64,000 bases of DNA from Gemmatimonadales bacterium. Its GTDB lineage: Bacteria; Gemmatimonadota; Gemmatimonadetes; Gemmatimonadales; GWC2-71-9. Under the pieces are notes generated by a model, which worked only from the letters and a program-made list of their open reading frames with translations, ran no database searches and was not told the DNA's origin. The stretch lies in contig DATAOI010000037.1 in NCBI GenBank assembly GCA_036265815.1, positions 1-64,000 on the forward strand. The letters are read 5' to 3'. Both the position numbers and the translations under genes were made by a program. The stretch's first letter is position 1. The number at the start of each line of letters is the position of its first letter. This document shows, piece after piece, positions 35,722 to 43,425 of the stretch.

Positions 35722-36264
35722 TCAGAACCGCAGTGCGATCCCCAGTCGGAGGTCACGGCGTTTCGGCACACCGTGGGCCTCCTGCAGTGGGGTCATGACG
35801 ACCGGGCGCCATCGATCCGAGACGATGGTCGCCCCGATGATCGTGCCGGCCAGGGCACCGAGAGGGATGGTGACCAGGTATGCAAGCTCGCAGTTGCTCT
35901 CGGAGCCGAAGCCGTTCTTGCAGTCATTGGACCACAGCGCGCCAGCGCCGATGCCGGCCAGTGTCCCGACGCCCAGGCCGAGCAGCGTATGATGATGGCG
36001 GCCGGCGCTCAGCTCGAGCCGGGTGAGCGAGTCTATCCCCATGACCACAGGCGTCTCCCGGTAACTCTGTACGGCCAGGGTGTCCCCGCTGCGGGAGAGA
36101 AACCTGCCGGTGACCGGGCGACATTGGGGTGCGCGGCTGGTGCCGGCACATCCGGGAGTGATGCGAATGCGGTCGCCCGATCGAATCGGCGCGACCTGGG
36201 CCGTGAGCGTGGACCACGAGCACAGCACGATGGTCAGCGAGCCTCGCCAGGTACGCCGTCCCAT
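35722..36264 (-). CDS. Exported hypothetical protein with glycine-zipper-like hydrophobic segments
   Basis: 180 aa. Signal-like N-terminus (WRGSLTIVLCSWSTLTAQ), a small beta domain (RSGDRIRITPGCAG ... GRFLSRSGDTLAVQS), then two Gly-rich hydrophobic segments (HTLLGLGVGTLAGIGAGALW and VTIPLGALAGTIIGATIV) separated by a loop with two Cys (NDCKNGFGSESNCE). Such architectures are frequent in exported proteins of this type of genome; function unknown. Confidence 0.65.
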   Translation of the reverse strand: MGRRTWRGSLTIVLCSWSTLTAQVAPIRSGDRIRITPGCAGTSRAPQCRPVTGRFLSRSGDTLAVQSYRETPVVMGIDSLTRLELSAGRHHHTLLGLGVGTLAGIGAGALWSNDCKNGFGSESNCELAYLVTIPLGALAGTIIGATIVSDRWRPVVMTPLQEAHGVPKRRDLRLGIALRF

Positions 36265-36315
36265 GATCGGCCTCGTCTCGATTGAGAATGGGTACGGCCT
36301 GGCGAGTGTCTGCGG

Positions 36316-36960
36316 CTATGCCCCGAACCGCTCGAAGCGGTACGCCAGCTCCGGGCCGCCTTCGCCCTCGTACGCGAGCTGCGCGATGAGCAGCGCGAAC
36401 GGCTCGCTGTACCGGGCGACCTGGAGCGGACCGGCGTCTACCGGATCGAACCCGATGTCGCGGATCAGCGTGGCCGCCAGGTCCTTGGCGTCCGCATCAT
36501 CGCCGTAGTACACCAGGCTGGGGCGGGGGCTGCGGCCCCGGGCCTCGAACACGCCGGTCAGCACCTCGCTCGGCACGGTGCCGAAGGCGGCGACGACCCG
36601 GGCCCGCGGCACCTTGGCGGCGAGCTTCTCCGCTCCCGAGGAGGTGCGGCCGACCACGAGGTCGGTGTCGTCCGCATTCATCGGGAGCGAGCAGTTCACG
36701 AGCACCTTGCCCGACAGGTCGCTGGCCTTTCGCAGCACGTCGCTCACCCGGGACCAGTGCACGGCCAGCAGCACAGCGTCCGCGTCTCGCGCGGCCTCAC
36801 GCGGTGTGCCGGGCCGCGCGTTCATCCCGGCCTCTCGGGCGAGCTGCTCGAGCTTTTCCCTGCTGCGAGAGTAACTGAAGACCACCTGATGCCCGGCGCG
36901 TGCAAAGAGAGTCCCGAGTTTGCCGCCCATCAGTCCCGAGCCCAGAATACCGATTTTCAT
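36316..36960 (-). CDS. NADPH-dependent F420 reductase-like / NADP oxidoreductase
   Basis: 214 aa. Rossmann N-terminus KIGILGSGLMGGKLGTLFAR, then VVFSYSRSREKL and DADAVLLAVHWSRVSDVL. This is the NPD/F420_oxidored family, which reduces F420 with NADPH or acts on related substrates; several members in bacteria without F420 have unknown roles. Complete. Last gene before the accessory region. Confidence 0.8.
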   Translation of the reverse strand: MKIGILGSGLMGGKLGTLFARAGHQVVFSYSRSREKLEQLAREAGMNARPGTPREAARDADAVLLAVHWSRVSDVLRKASDLSGKVLVNCSLPMNADDTDLVVGRTSSGAEKLAAKVPRARVVAAFGTVPSEVLTGVFEARGRSPRPSLVYYGDDADAKDLAATLIRDIGFDPVDAGPLQVARYSEPFALLIAQLAYEGEGGPELAYRFERFGA

Positions 36961-37322
36961 GAGGGGAGCTTACCACCGTCATAAGCTCCGTCAAGTTAAG
37001 CGACGAGTCGGGCGCGCAAGCCAGGGGGGCCAGCTAGGCCCGGGGTCAGGCTAAGCCCGATCAGCAACGAGATCAGGTATCGCTGGCTGACGCTCATGGC
37101 CTTTGGTGGGGATTGTCATAAAGATCGTCATAACGTAGCCGCTATGGAGCTGGCGACCAGAGCAGAGGAGAGCAGGCGAGGCTAGCGGTTGCCCCCCGGA
37201 GGGTCGATCACCGGCCAACGGTCTGAAGCATGGGAGAGCGTGTGCACGGAAGGTGGGAAGGTGAACGGTCACCATTGAGGGCGGCTCGTTCCACGGTACG
37301 CCTCAAGCTCTCTGCTCCCAGC
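36961..37322. other. Gap marking the left edge of the accessory region
   Basis: No gene seen. Contains the arm-type repeat at 37108-37132 and, at 37239-37260, a 22-nt sequence repeated with one mismatch at 39783-39804. These tie it to the integrated elements to the right. Confidence 0.5.
37108..37132 (+). repeat. Left-end arm-type repeat, copy 1
   Basis: 25 nt identical to 45364-45388. Contains two direct GTCATAA heptamers 12 bp apart. In both places it is preceded by a GCTGACGCT-containing segment. In the other copy it lies 92 bp inside an att site; here no att copy is found to its left, so that boundary has been lost. Confidence 0.65.
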
Positions 37323-38360
37323 TCAAGTCCTCTCTCCCTCAACCACCGACAGGTGGCTCTCGGTAGAGACGACGCGCCGCAGCCGGAACCCTGACCGCTG
37401 CAGCAAGTTCTGGAACTCCACCTTGGTGCGCTCGCGCCCACGTGGTGTTAGCACCAGCATCTCGAGGTCGAGGAGCTTGCCGAAGTGCGCCGCGTTACCC
37501 GCCGGGATCACCGCGTCGACAATCAGCACTTTCCCGCCAGGCCGCATCGCACGGTGGCAGTTCCTGAGGATCTGGGTCGCTCGCTCTTCATCCCAGTCGT
37601 GAATGATGTGCTTCATGATGTAGGCGTCGCCTCCCTCTGGAACGAACTCGAAGAAGTCGCCGCTGACGATCTGGCAACGATCGGCGAGGCCGCGGCTCTG
37701 GAGCAGCGCCGGTGCTCCGGCGGTCACATGCGGAAGGTCGAAGAGGATGCCGCCCATCCTCCGGTTCGTTTTGAGTATGGCTGTGATCAAGAGACCGTGC
37801 CCGCCAGCGACGTCCACTAAGGTGCCGACCCCCGAGAAGTCGTAGGCTGCGACCACCGCCTGAGACTCAAAGGTGCTGATCGATGTCATCGCTGCATCGA
37901 AAACCGCAGCGGCTTCTGGCATCCTCGCGTAGTACTCGAAGATGGGCATGCCGAAGACCTGGTCGAATGCCGGCTCGCCAGTGTGAACGCTGTGGCGAAG
38001 CTCTCCCCACGGTCGCCACGTGCTCTCGTGTCCTATGAATCGAGCATAACCGCCGATCGCTTCGGGCGAGTCCGTGCGCAACCGCTTGCCAAGCGGAGTG
38101 AGCCGGAATCTCCGTTCTCCGGTCTCGGCGAAGAGCCCGACGCTCCCCAGGGCGCGGAGCAACCGATAGACGCCGTCTTCGGAAGCGTTCGCCGCGCGCG
38201 CGATATCGGCGGCCGCCTTAGGACCGTCCTTCAAGAGGTCTACAATGCCGAGCTCGGCGGCAACGGCAATCGCCTGACTCACCCATTTGCCGGCGGTCAG
38301 GTTGATCAGGATCATCGCGTCGGAAGCCTTCTTTGCTGGTGCCGGTCTCGGTTTGGGCAT
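37323..38360 (-). CDS. Class II O-methyltransferase (SAM-dependent)
   Basis: 345 aa, ATG with AAGGAGGGG. N-terminal dimerisation/winged-helix part (AVAAELGIVDLLKDGPKAAA, GVYRLLRALGSVGLF), SAM-binding motif TLVDVAGGHGLLITAIL, ILFDLPHV, and the catalytic region YIMKHIIHDWDEERATQILR with the His-Asp pair. Related to plant-type and polyketide O-methyltransferases acting on small phenolic or polyketide hydroxyls. Lies between an element end repeat and an integrase remnant, so probably cargo of a shrunken element. Confidence 0.85.
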   Translation of the reverse strand: MPKPRPAPAKKASDAMILINLTAGKWVSQAIAVAAELGIVDLLKDGPKAAADIARAANASEDGVYRLLRALGSVGLFAETGERRFRLTPLGKRLRTDSPEAIGGYARFIGHESTWRPWGELRHSVHTGEPAFDQVFGMPIFEYYARMPEAAAVFDAAMTSISTFESQAVVAAYDFSGVGTLVDVAGGHGLLITAILKTNRRMGGILFDLPHVTAGAPALLQSRGLADRCQIVSGDFFEFVPEGGDAYIMKHIIHDWDEERATQILRNCHRAMRPGGKVLIVDAVIPAGNAAHFGKLLDLEMLVLTPRGRERTKVEFQNLLQRSGFRLRRVVSTESHLSVVEGERT

Positions 38361-38467
38361 GTCCCCTCCTTAGTTCAGATCGAAGACGCTCGCTCGGAGT
38401 TTGTCTCGCTCGGCGCCCCGGAGCAGCACTTCGAGCGGCTCGGGGATCAGCTTCGGCGGCTGGGATC

Positions 38468-38488
38468 TGACATAACTACTGTCATAAA
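38468..38488. repeat. Right-end arm-type repeat, copy 1
   Basis: 21 nt, one mismatch to 51894-51914: TGACATAA facing GTCATAAA. Lies inside the integrase 3' coding remnant, 70 bp from the att core. Confidence 0.55.
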
Positions 38489-38507
38489 AGGCGAGGCGGG
38501 AAAGCGC

Positions 38508-38544
38508 AAACAAGAACCCCGCGACACCGAAGTCTCAGCGGGGG
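38508..38544 (-). terminator. tRNA-type terminator beside att copy 1
   Basis: Minus strand: hairpin CCCCGC...GCGGGG with a UUCG loop, then TTCTTGTTT. It follows the tRNA-Arg 3' half by 14 nt, as expected for the native terminator of that tRNA. Confidence 0.6.
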
Positions 38545-38558
38545 AAGATCTTCCAGAG

Positions 38559-38600
38559 TGGGCCCGGCGCGACTCGAACGCGCGACCTCTTGCTCCGGAG
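38559..38600 (-). repeat. att site, tRNA-Arg(CCG) 3' half, copy 1
   Basis: On the minus strand the 42 nt read: anticodon loop CTCCGGA (anticodon CCG), stem GCAAG, variable AGGTC, T-stem/loop GCGCG-TTCGAGT-CGCGC, acceptor CGGGCCC, discriminator A. The 5' half of the tRNA is absent. Identical at 45231-45272 and 51985-52026. Confidence 0.9.
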
Positions 38601-38783
38601 GGGCGGCGAGCCGCCTGAGGGCGCTGACGGGCGATGATTCCCAAGGACTTAGGCTCTGTCAACGCTGGCCGGCGTTGGCTAGCGCTGGTGTGAATTGTCA
38701 CCCGGAACGGCACCCGCGATTTATGACTCCGCTGCCCTGGTCGCATGGTGACTTGAGGCACATCAAGAGTGGCACCGCCTTGA

Positions 38784-39476
38784 CTACTGATCGAGCTCTC
38801 GGAAAAGGTTAGTGCGCACTTGCTGCAACGAACGTCGGAGACTATCTACTCTGACCTGCGCCGATTCAACCGAGTCTTTCGCATCCATCCAAAAGCTCGT
38901 TCGCTCCGCGGCTAGTGCAGCAAGGAGAGTGGCGGACTCCGTCAGAAATTGCCGAATGGCCTGGACATCATCTGGTCTGATCCAAAACTGGTTCCGATCA
39001 AGGTACCGGCCCACGGAATCGAGCGCTGCCCATTCGGGAAGATACAGTATCCTTTCCTCTCGTTCCGCGGCCGCGAGCTCCACCTGTCCTACCATTGGGA
39101 TCACACCAGCCGCATCCCTTTTACGACGGTGCGCTGTCTCGGATAGGATCTTCGCCCGCTGAAGGAGGCGCTCATCTAACCGACCGCGCTCTTCAAACGC
39201 CTTGCGTGCACTGTCGATTGAACTAAACCCCCGCAAAGGGTTCTTGACGCGCAAACCACGAATGCGCGCGTCTGCGTCATTGGCCAGTTCCCACGCGTTC
39301 GCTGTTGCTTCCAGCCTCTTCTCGGCAAGTCTTGAAGCGAAGACTTCTCGTGTCTTATAGGCTTCTAGGGCGCGGCTGGCGAAATGGCCGAGAAGGAGAA
39401 TGATTCCAGCGATCAGAAGTTTGTCAATAACAATCTTGGCGATGGCGGACCCAAACGGCTCGGCCGATTGCGCCAT
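38784..39476 (-). CDS. Hypothetical membrane protein with long cytoplasmic helical part
   Basis: 230 aa from ATG 39474-39476 (GAGGAAC upstream). One N-terminal TM helix (KLLIAGIILLLGHFASRAL), then a charged, helix-rich domain with repeated hydrophobic spacing (coiled-coil-like, for example AEREERILYLPEWAALDSVG). No family recognised. Base composition is lower in GC than the chromosomal part. Confidence 0.7.
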   Translation of the reverse strand: MAQSAEPFGSAIAKIVIDKLLIAGIILLLGHFASRALEAYKTREVFASRLAEKRLEATANAWELANDADARIRGLRVKNPLRGFSSIDSARKAFEERGRLDERLLQRAKILSETAHRRKRDAAGVIPMVGQVELAAAEREERILYLPEWAALDSVGRYLDRNQFWIRPDDVQAIRQFLTESATLLAALAAERTSFWMDAKDSVESAQVRVDSLRRSLQQVRTNLFRELDQ

Positions 39477-39557
39477 ATCTGCTGTTCCTCGGGTTATAGT
39501 CGCGTGAGGGCTGAGGCTCGGTTGACGGTAATGGGCAATGATCCGCCATGTACCTAG

Positions 39558-39704
39558 ATCGAGGGGAACCAGGCAAGGGTTCGAGCGAAGACTAACTCGG
39601 GCTGGCCGCTGCGGGATAGGACCCAAGCTGCTCGCCTTCTGCTCCCGGAGGCGCTATGGGAGGCGATTGATAGGCTAAAGCTGATCCCACCGCTCGGACC
39701 GTAA
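39558..39704 (+). pseudogene. Remnant of the ALWEAID repeat family
   Basis: Open frame without a start codon: SGWPLRDR, then LLLPEALWEAIDRLK and an in-frame stop. Matches the remnants at 42055, 42638, 48342 and 48682. The middle of the family pattern (ELLAFxARLA) is deleted here. Confidence 0.5.
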
Positions 39705-39819
39705 CCCCCTGGTCCGTGTGCGGGCTCTGCGGTCCGGAGGTGCGCGGGAGTACGCCTATTGCGGCCGGTTGCCTCTGTGGATCGTGTGCACGGAAGGTGG
39801 AAAGACACTAAGTCGAAGC

Positions 39820-40314
39820 CTACTCGAGGGCTGGACACTCGGGTGGCACAGCAGGTGGCGTCGTATCGAGCGGCTGAGGAATGACCTTCCCGTCCACGTG
39901 CACCTCCACCTCGATGTTCGGGGCGGGAGGAGGGATAAAGTTGAGGTCCACCTGACGAGGTGGGCGCCCGTCCAGCTGCGCCAGGTCACGCTCCACGGCG
40001 GTGAACTCATTCTGGAGGAGTTCAAGCTGCCGACTCAGAGCAACCTTCCGGTTTTGCACTCGCGCGATCGTATCTGCGGGGTCGCAGTCTTGCAGTCGCG
40101 CATAGAGGGCGCTGGCCTTGATCGCCTCAAGCATCACATGCTCGATGCGAGCGCCACTCTGGACACGCTGGTTGGTCACCGCTAACTCGTGCTCCTTCCA
40201 TCGCCAGCAACTTCCCTGGCCAATCGTGAGGGCGAGCACGGCGCCGAGGGCCGTCCCCAGTTTGCCGCGATGCTCCCTCATCGCATTCCAGAACCGAGCG
40301 ATCAGGTGCTCCAC
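39820..40314 (-). CDS. Hypothetical membrane-anchored protein, fourth gene of the small operon
   Basis: 164 aa; GTG directly follows the TGA of the gene upstream. N-terminal hydrophobic segment (LGTALGAVLALTIGQGSCWRW), then a coiled-coil-like region (VQNRKVALSRQLELLQNEFT) and a Pro-rich C-terminus (IPPPAPNIEVEVHVDGKVIP). Resembles phage spanin- or holin-like accessory proteins only in general layout; no function assigned. Confidence 0.65.
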   Translation of the reverse strand: MEHLIARFWNAMREHRGKLGTALGAVLALTIGQGSCWRWKEHELAVTNQRVQSGARIEHVMLEAIKASALYARLQDCDPADTIARVQNRKVALSRQLELLQNEFTAVERDLAQLDGRPPRQVDLNFIPPPAPNIEVEVHVDGKVIPQPLDTTPPAVPPECPALE

Positions 40315-40575
40315 TCAAGTCTCCCCCAGCAGCCGGAGCGCCTCCCTGCCGACGTCAGTGCAGCGTGCCGCAGCACCCCGCCGTGTCTGCCCTCTCTGGC
40401 GCTTCTTCTCGTCGGCAATTTCGAGCTCCACCCACCCGGCCCTCTGCAGGTCCTTGAGTCTTGCGAGAGTGGCCTCGTATCGCCCCAGGGCCGCTCGCCC
40501 AGCACCCTCGGGCCTGAAGGTCACCACGTCTACGGCGGCGAGGGACTTGAGAAGGGCAATCTCCGCCTCGGTCAC
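40315..40575 (-). CDS. Small hypothetical protein (86 aa), duplicated in element C
   Basis: GTG start overlapping the upstream stop (GTGA). Helical, charged; LKSLAAVDVVTFRPEG and LARLKDLQRAGWVELEIADE suggest a winged-helix-like small domain. A degenerate paralogue lies at 45801-46130. Function unknown. Confidence 0.7.
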   Translation of the reverse strand: MTEAEIALLKSLAAVDVVTFRPEGAGRAALGRYEATLARLKDLQRAGWVELEIADEKKRQRGQTRRGAAARCTDVGREALRLLGET

Positions 40576-40829
40576 AGCTCGGGGTCGCCTCGCTGCAGTT
40601 CCTTTATCCGGGCACGCACTGGTTCCGTCAGGCGATCGCAGCAGCCTTGCACATCGAGCTGCAGGGTGTCCGTGCTTCGGCCACGGACCAGGATAGTCGC
40701 CGGCTCTCCGTGAACTGGGCAGCGAACGTCGTCCACGTACCGACGCAACCCGTCTACTGCCGCCTGGGCCACCGCGCGACTCAGTTCATCCTGCCAGCCC
40801 TCCTCATCGAACTCCCAAACCACTGTCAT
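40572..40829 (-). CDS. Small hypothetical protein (85 aa) with Cys motifs
   Basis: ATG 40827-40829, overlapping the preceding gene by 26 nt. Acidic N-terminus (MTVVWEFDEEGWQDELSR), then VRCPVHGEPATI and QGCCDRL, a possible small metal-binding pattern. No family recognised; it has no copy in element C. Confidence 0.65.
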   Translation of the reverse strand: MTVVWEFDEEGWQDELSRAVAQAAVDGLRRYVDDVRCPVHGEPATILVRGRSTDTLQLDVQGCCDRLTEPVRARIKELQRGDPEL

Positions 40830-41040
40830 CGCACTCCTCCTTCCCGATCTTCGGGCGGCGCTGCGCTGACTCCAGCAGATGCTCGGCCGCATGCAGGACC
40901 TTCCCTGGGGTGTCCAGCCACACGTAGCCAGACAGCGGATCGCCGTGACCGGCTAGGCCCATGGGTTCGGGGTGGCGCTCCAGAACCAGCACCCACTCCC
41001 GCGGCAGGCCGGGCAGCTTCCAGGCCAGCCTGGGCGGCAC
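40804..41040 (-). CDS. Small hypothetical protein (78 aa), first of a four-gene operon
   Basis: GTG start. Core LPREWVLVLERHPEPMGLAG and GYVWLDTPGKVLHAAEHLLE. A copy with a stop in place of one Trp codon lies at 47340-47534 in element C, which shows that this reading frame was under protein-level constraint. No function recognised. Confidence 0.65.
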   Translation of the reverse strand: MPPRLAWKLPGLPREWVLVLERHPEPMGLAGHGDPLSGYVWLDTPGKVLHAAEHLLESAQRRPKIGKEECDDSGLGVR

Positions 41041-41114
41041 CCGGGCCTAACGTCGATGAGGGGTTGAGGGAGGCGCGTTATCGTCGGACATGGGAGAGAT
41101 TTGTAGTGCTGCTT

Positions 41115-42047
41115 CTAAGGTGACTTGTTCCAGCACTTAGAGCTCGCTAACACAGCACCAATATCGGAACTTCGGAGTCGAATCACGTTGCGCGCAGCAC
41201 CGGCCGCAGGGCTGACCACAAGAAGGCCGCCTCCATCGAAATGCAGTAATAGCGGAGCCGAACGCACGGCAACGTCTCGACTGGGTAGTTCGGCGAGCCC
41301 GAGATCCTTGGCCGTTGCCGGAGCTACCGCATTCCCTGTGATGTCCACTAGGACGCACGAAGGACTAGGTCCTCCGAGCTCTCGTGGGATGAGTGGAAAC
41401 ATAAGGAGCGAATAGAGGTAGCCGGACGCCAGCAGAATCACGGTCACGAGCAGGCGGAATGGCCAAAGCAGTCGTTTCACTCCTGCACGAACGAACAGAG
41501 CAATGGCGAGGCAGTTCAAGAAGAAAACGATGAAAATGCCTACGATCGTACCAACTACACCTAAGCGCAAGGAAACGGACTCCGATAGTCGGGCGAGACT
41601 CATAGCGGACATTGCTAAACCAGTCACCGAGTACCCGTTATGAAGTGCGCGCTTCCGATCCACCTCAGCTGCGGCGGGGCTGATAGCTCTGACTACCCAA
41701 GTACCGACCAGGAGAAGTACGAAAGGGAAAATACCGGCGAGAAAGTATTGACCTTCCAGCGGTGGCAGCACACCAAGTCCACGACGGGCTGAATAGATGG
41801 CCCATGTGCTGTACCCTAAAACGTAAATTGCGGTTGCGACGAATAGCGTCGCATCCCGAAGCTCTCCCATAGCCAGGAGACGGGTGCGGAGCGTGGTAGG
41901 TTCGGCAGGGTTGCTTAACCCGTCTGCTGGCGGGGAAGGCAGCTCCGTCAACGCCGGCGGGGAGGCCCGCGCAGTCCGGCTGCCGATGGTCCATCCTGGC
42001 CCTAGTGGTTGAGCCGGCGTTGACGGTGGATTGGTAGTGTCGGGCAT
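41115..42047 (-). CDS. Hypothetical membrane protein, about five TM segments
   Basis: 310 aa. Disordered Pro/Thr-rich N-terminus (about 60 aa), then TM helices (TLFVATAIYVLGYSTWAIYS, GIFPFVLLLVGTWVVRAI, VGTIVGIFIVFFLNCLAIAL, LLVTVILLASGYLYSLLMF) and an extracytoplasmic C-terminal domain. No family recognised. Confidence 0.7.
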   Translation of the reverse strand: MPDTTNPPSTPAQPLGPGWTIGSRTARASPPALTELPSPPADGLSNPAEPTTLRTRLLAMGELRDATLFVATAIYVLGYSTWAIYSARRGLGVLPPLEGQYFLAGIFPFVLLLVGTWVVRAISPAAAEVDRKRALHNGYSVTGLAMSAMSLARLSESVSLRLGVVGTIVGIFIVFFLNCLAIALFVRAGVKRLLWPFRLLVTVILLASGYLYSLLMFPLIPRELGGPSPSCVLVDITGNAVAPATAKDLGLAELPSRDVAVRSAPLLLHFDGGGLLVVSPAAGAARNVIRLRSSDIGAVLASSKCWNKSP

Positions 42048-42054
42048 GGGGACA

Positions 42055-42186
42055 ATGCTAACGCGGAGTACCGAGGAGCGTGAGGTGGAGGATTACCGAG
42101 GCTGGCCACTCCGGCAGCGGCTCGAGCTGCTGGCGTTCGAAGCACGACTCGCAAGAAACGCGACTATTCCGATTCAAAAACCGTGA
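42055..42186 (+). pseudogene. ALWEAID-family remnant, N-terminal part
   Basis: 43 codons from an ATG with GWPLRQRLELLAFEARLA, the first half of the family pattern, then cut off where the convergent cupredoxin gene begins (22-nt overlap). Confidence 0.5.
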
Positions 42187-42604
42187 TCATGCCCAACTTA
42201 GAATGCGGAGGCAAGCTGTCCGCGTTCTGAAACTGGCACATGAGGAGGTAGAGGTCCCCGGCCCGGACATCGACGAGCAACCGCTCATGGGCGGTCACCC
42301 CGGCAGGAGCCCAAAGCACGCTGCCAGCGCCATCGACCGCCAAACTGTCCGGGAGATCGGTCGTTAGGCGTCGGAGGGCTGAGTCGCGCGAAATGTGAGG
42401 TCGCAGGTGGTAGAACTGAACCTCGTGAGGGACAGTGCCGCGATTGACGAATCTGAAGGCAACGAGGCCCGGCTTGATCTTTGGTGGGACTTGGAAAGCG
42501 TAATCGGTGGCGACAATCTCGATCTCGGAAGTCTCAGTCCATCCTCTGCACCCAGTGATGGCGAGAAGAAAGACCACGCTAGGCACGACGTGGTACAGGG
42601 CCAT
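42164..42604 (-). CDS. Cupredoxin-like lipoprotein
   Basis: 146 aa from ATG 42602-42604 (the frame is open 17 codons further). Lipobox AITGC. Beta-sandwich with type-1 copper ligands in order: His in VPHEVQF, Cys in LLMCQF, His in PPHSK and Met in LGMITVFE. Predicted extracytoplasmic electron carrier or copper-binding protein; partner unknown. Complete and apparently functional within a decayed element. Confidence 0.75.
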   Translation of the reverse strand: MALYHVVPSVVFLLAITGCRGWTETSEIEIVATDYAFQVPPKIKPGLVAFRFVNRGTVPHEVQFYHLRPHISRDSALRRLTTDLPDSLAVDGAGSVLWAPAGVTAHERLLVDVRAGDLYLLMCQFQNADSLPPHSKLGMITVFESE

Positions 42605-42637
42605 GAAGCTGTCGACGCCAGGTTGAGAGTCTTCTGC

Positions 42638-42877
42638 ATGATACCGGATGAACACAATCCCGCTAGATCCTACGCCGGACTCTCCGTTCGCGACCGGCCC
42701 GAGCTGCTCGCATTCGATGCCCGGCTCGCCGGGGTACCGCCGGCGCTGCTGGAGGCGCTCTGGGAGGCGATCGACCTGCTCCGAGTTGACGTCACTCCCG
42801 AAGCGGACCTCCAGACTGAGCCTAGGCGCTCAACAACTACTTCCCGTCCCACTCAAGCCCGGACCCGCCCTCAATGA
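42638..42877 (+). CDS. ALWEAID-family small protein, longest copy
   Basis: 79 aa. RDRPELLAFDARLAGVPPAL and LLEALWEAIDLL give the most complete version of the family pattern, followed by a Thr/Arg/Gln-rich tail. No strong ribosome site (GAGAG 12 nt upstream). Its 3' end overlaps the convergent gene at 42837. May itself be a remnant. Confidence 0.45.
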   Translation: MIPDEHNPARSYAGLSVRDRPELLAFDARLAGVPPALLEALWEAIDLLRVDVTPEADLQTEPRRSTTTSRPTQARTRPQ

Positions 42878-43226
42878 ATCTGGCACTCCCATAGCGTCTA
42901 ATCAGGTCAGGACCCGGGGACGGGCCGTTCAGGGTCACTCGGTAGGCGTGCATCGGCTTGTGCCGGTACATGGTGTTCCGGATTGTGAGTAATGCCCTCT
43001 CAGCAAAGCCTTGAGCGGACCCTGTAAGTTCTTCGGGCGCCAACTCAAAGGTCGCGACCAGCCACCCCGCGTCGGTGACTTCCAGTGTTTTGGGTGGCGG
43101 CAGATGCTCGCCGCGTAGGGCCGCCGCGATACCTGAGCGGTCCTGATCGCCCAGCTGTGGGGAAGGGGTCGTTTCGCAGGAGATGAGGAACGCGACAGAG
43201 ACGCAGAGTCCCGCCCAGGTTTTCAT
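42837..43226 (-). CDS. Hypothetical lipoprotein
   Basis: 129 aa from ATG 43224-43226 with GGAGG. Lipobox FLISC. Small mature domain (LEVTDAGWLVATFELAPEEL, YRVTLNGPSPGPDLIRRYG). No family recognised. Confidence 0.65.
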   Translation of the reverse strand: MKTWAGLCVSVAFLISCETTPSPQLGDQDRSGIAAALRGEHLPPPKTLEVTDAGWLVATFELAPEELTGSAQGFAERALLTIRNTMYRHKPMHAYRVTLNGPSPGPDLIRRYGSARFIEGGSGLEWDGK

Positions 43227-43425
43227 GGCGCCTCCGTTCAAAAGAACCCTCCTCGTTTGGGACCGATTCCTTCTGTGGCGGCTTGGTCTGACGAGTAGAA
43301 TGGGGACCAAGCTCTTGAGCAAGCGATCTTCGATCTTCCTAGCCACACCAGAGCAGATCACTTGTTCCCTAACCTGCAAGACTATTCGGACTATTTAGCA
43401 AAGGACCAGCGTCAAAGGCCACGGG

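Larger units (their letters stand above)
38401..38618 (+). pseudogene. 3' fragment of a tyrosine-recombinase gene (element A)
   Basis: This frame matches the last 70 codons of the intact integrase at 50647: ERLGDQL and TEVSAGEDLPEW, then the att-encoded residues ARRDSNARPLAPE. No catalytic domain upstream; the DNA before it is the 5' end of the methyltransferase gene on the other strand. Remnant of a third element that has lost its recombinase. Confidence 0.75.
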
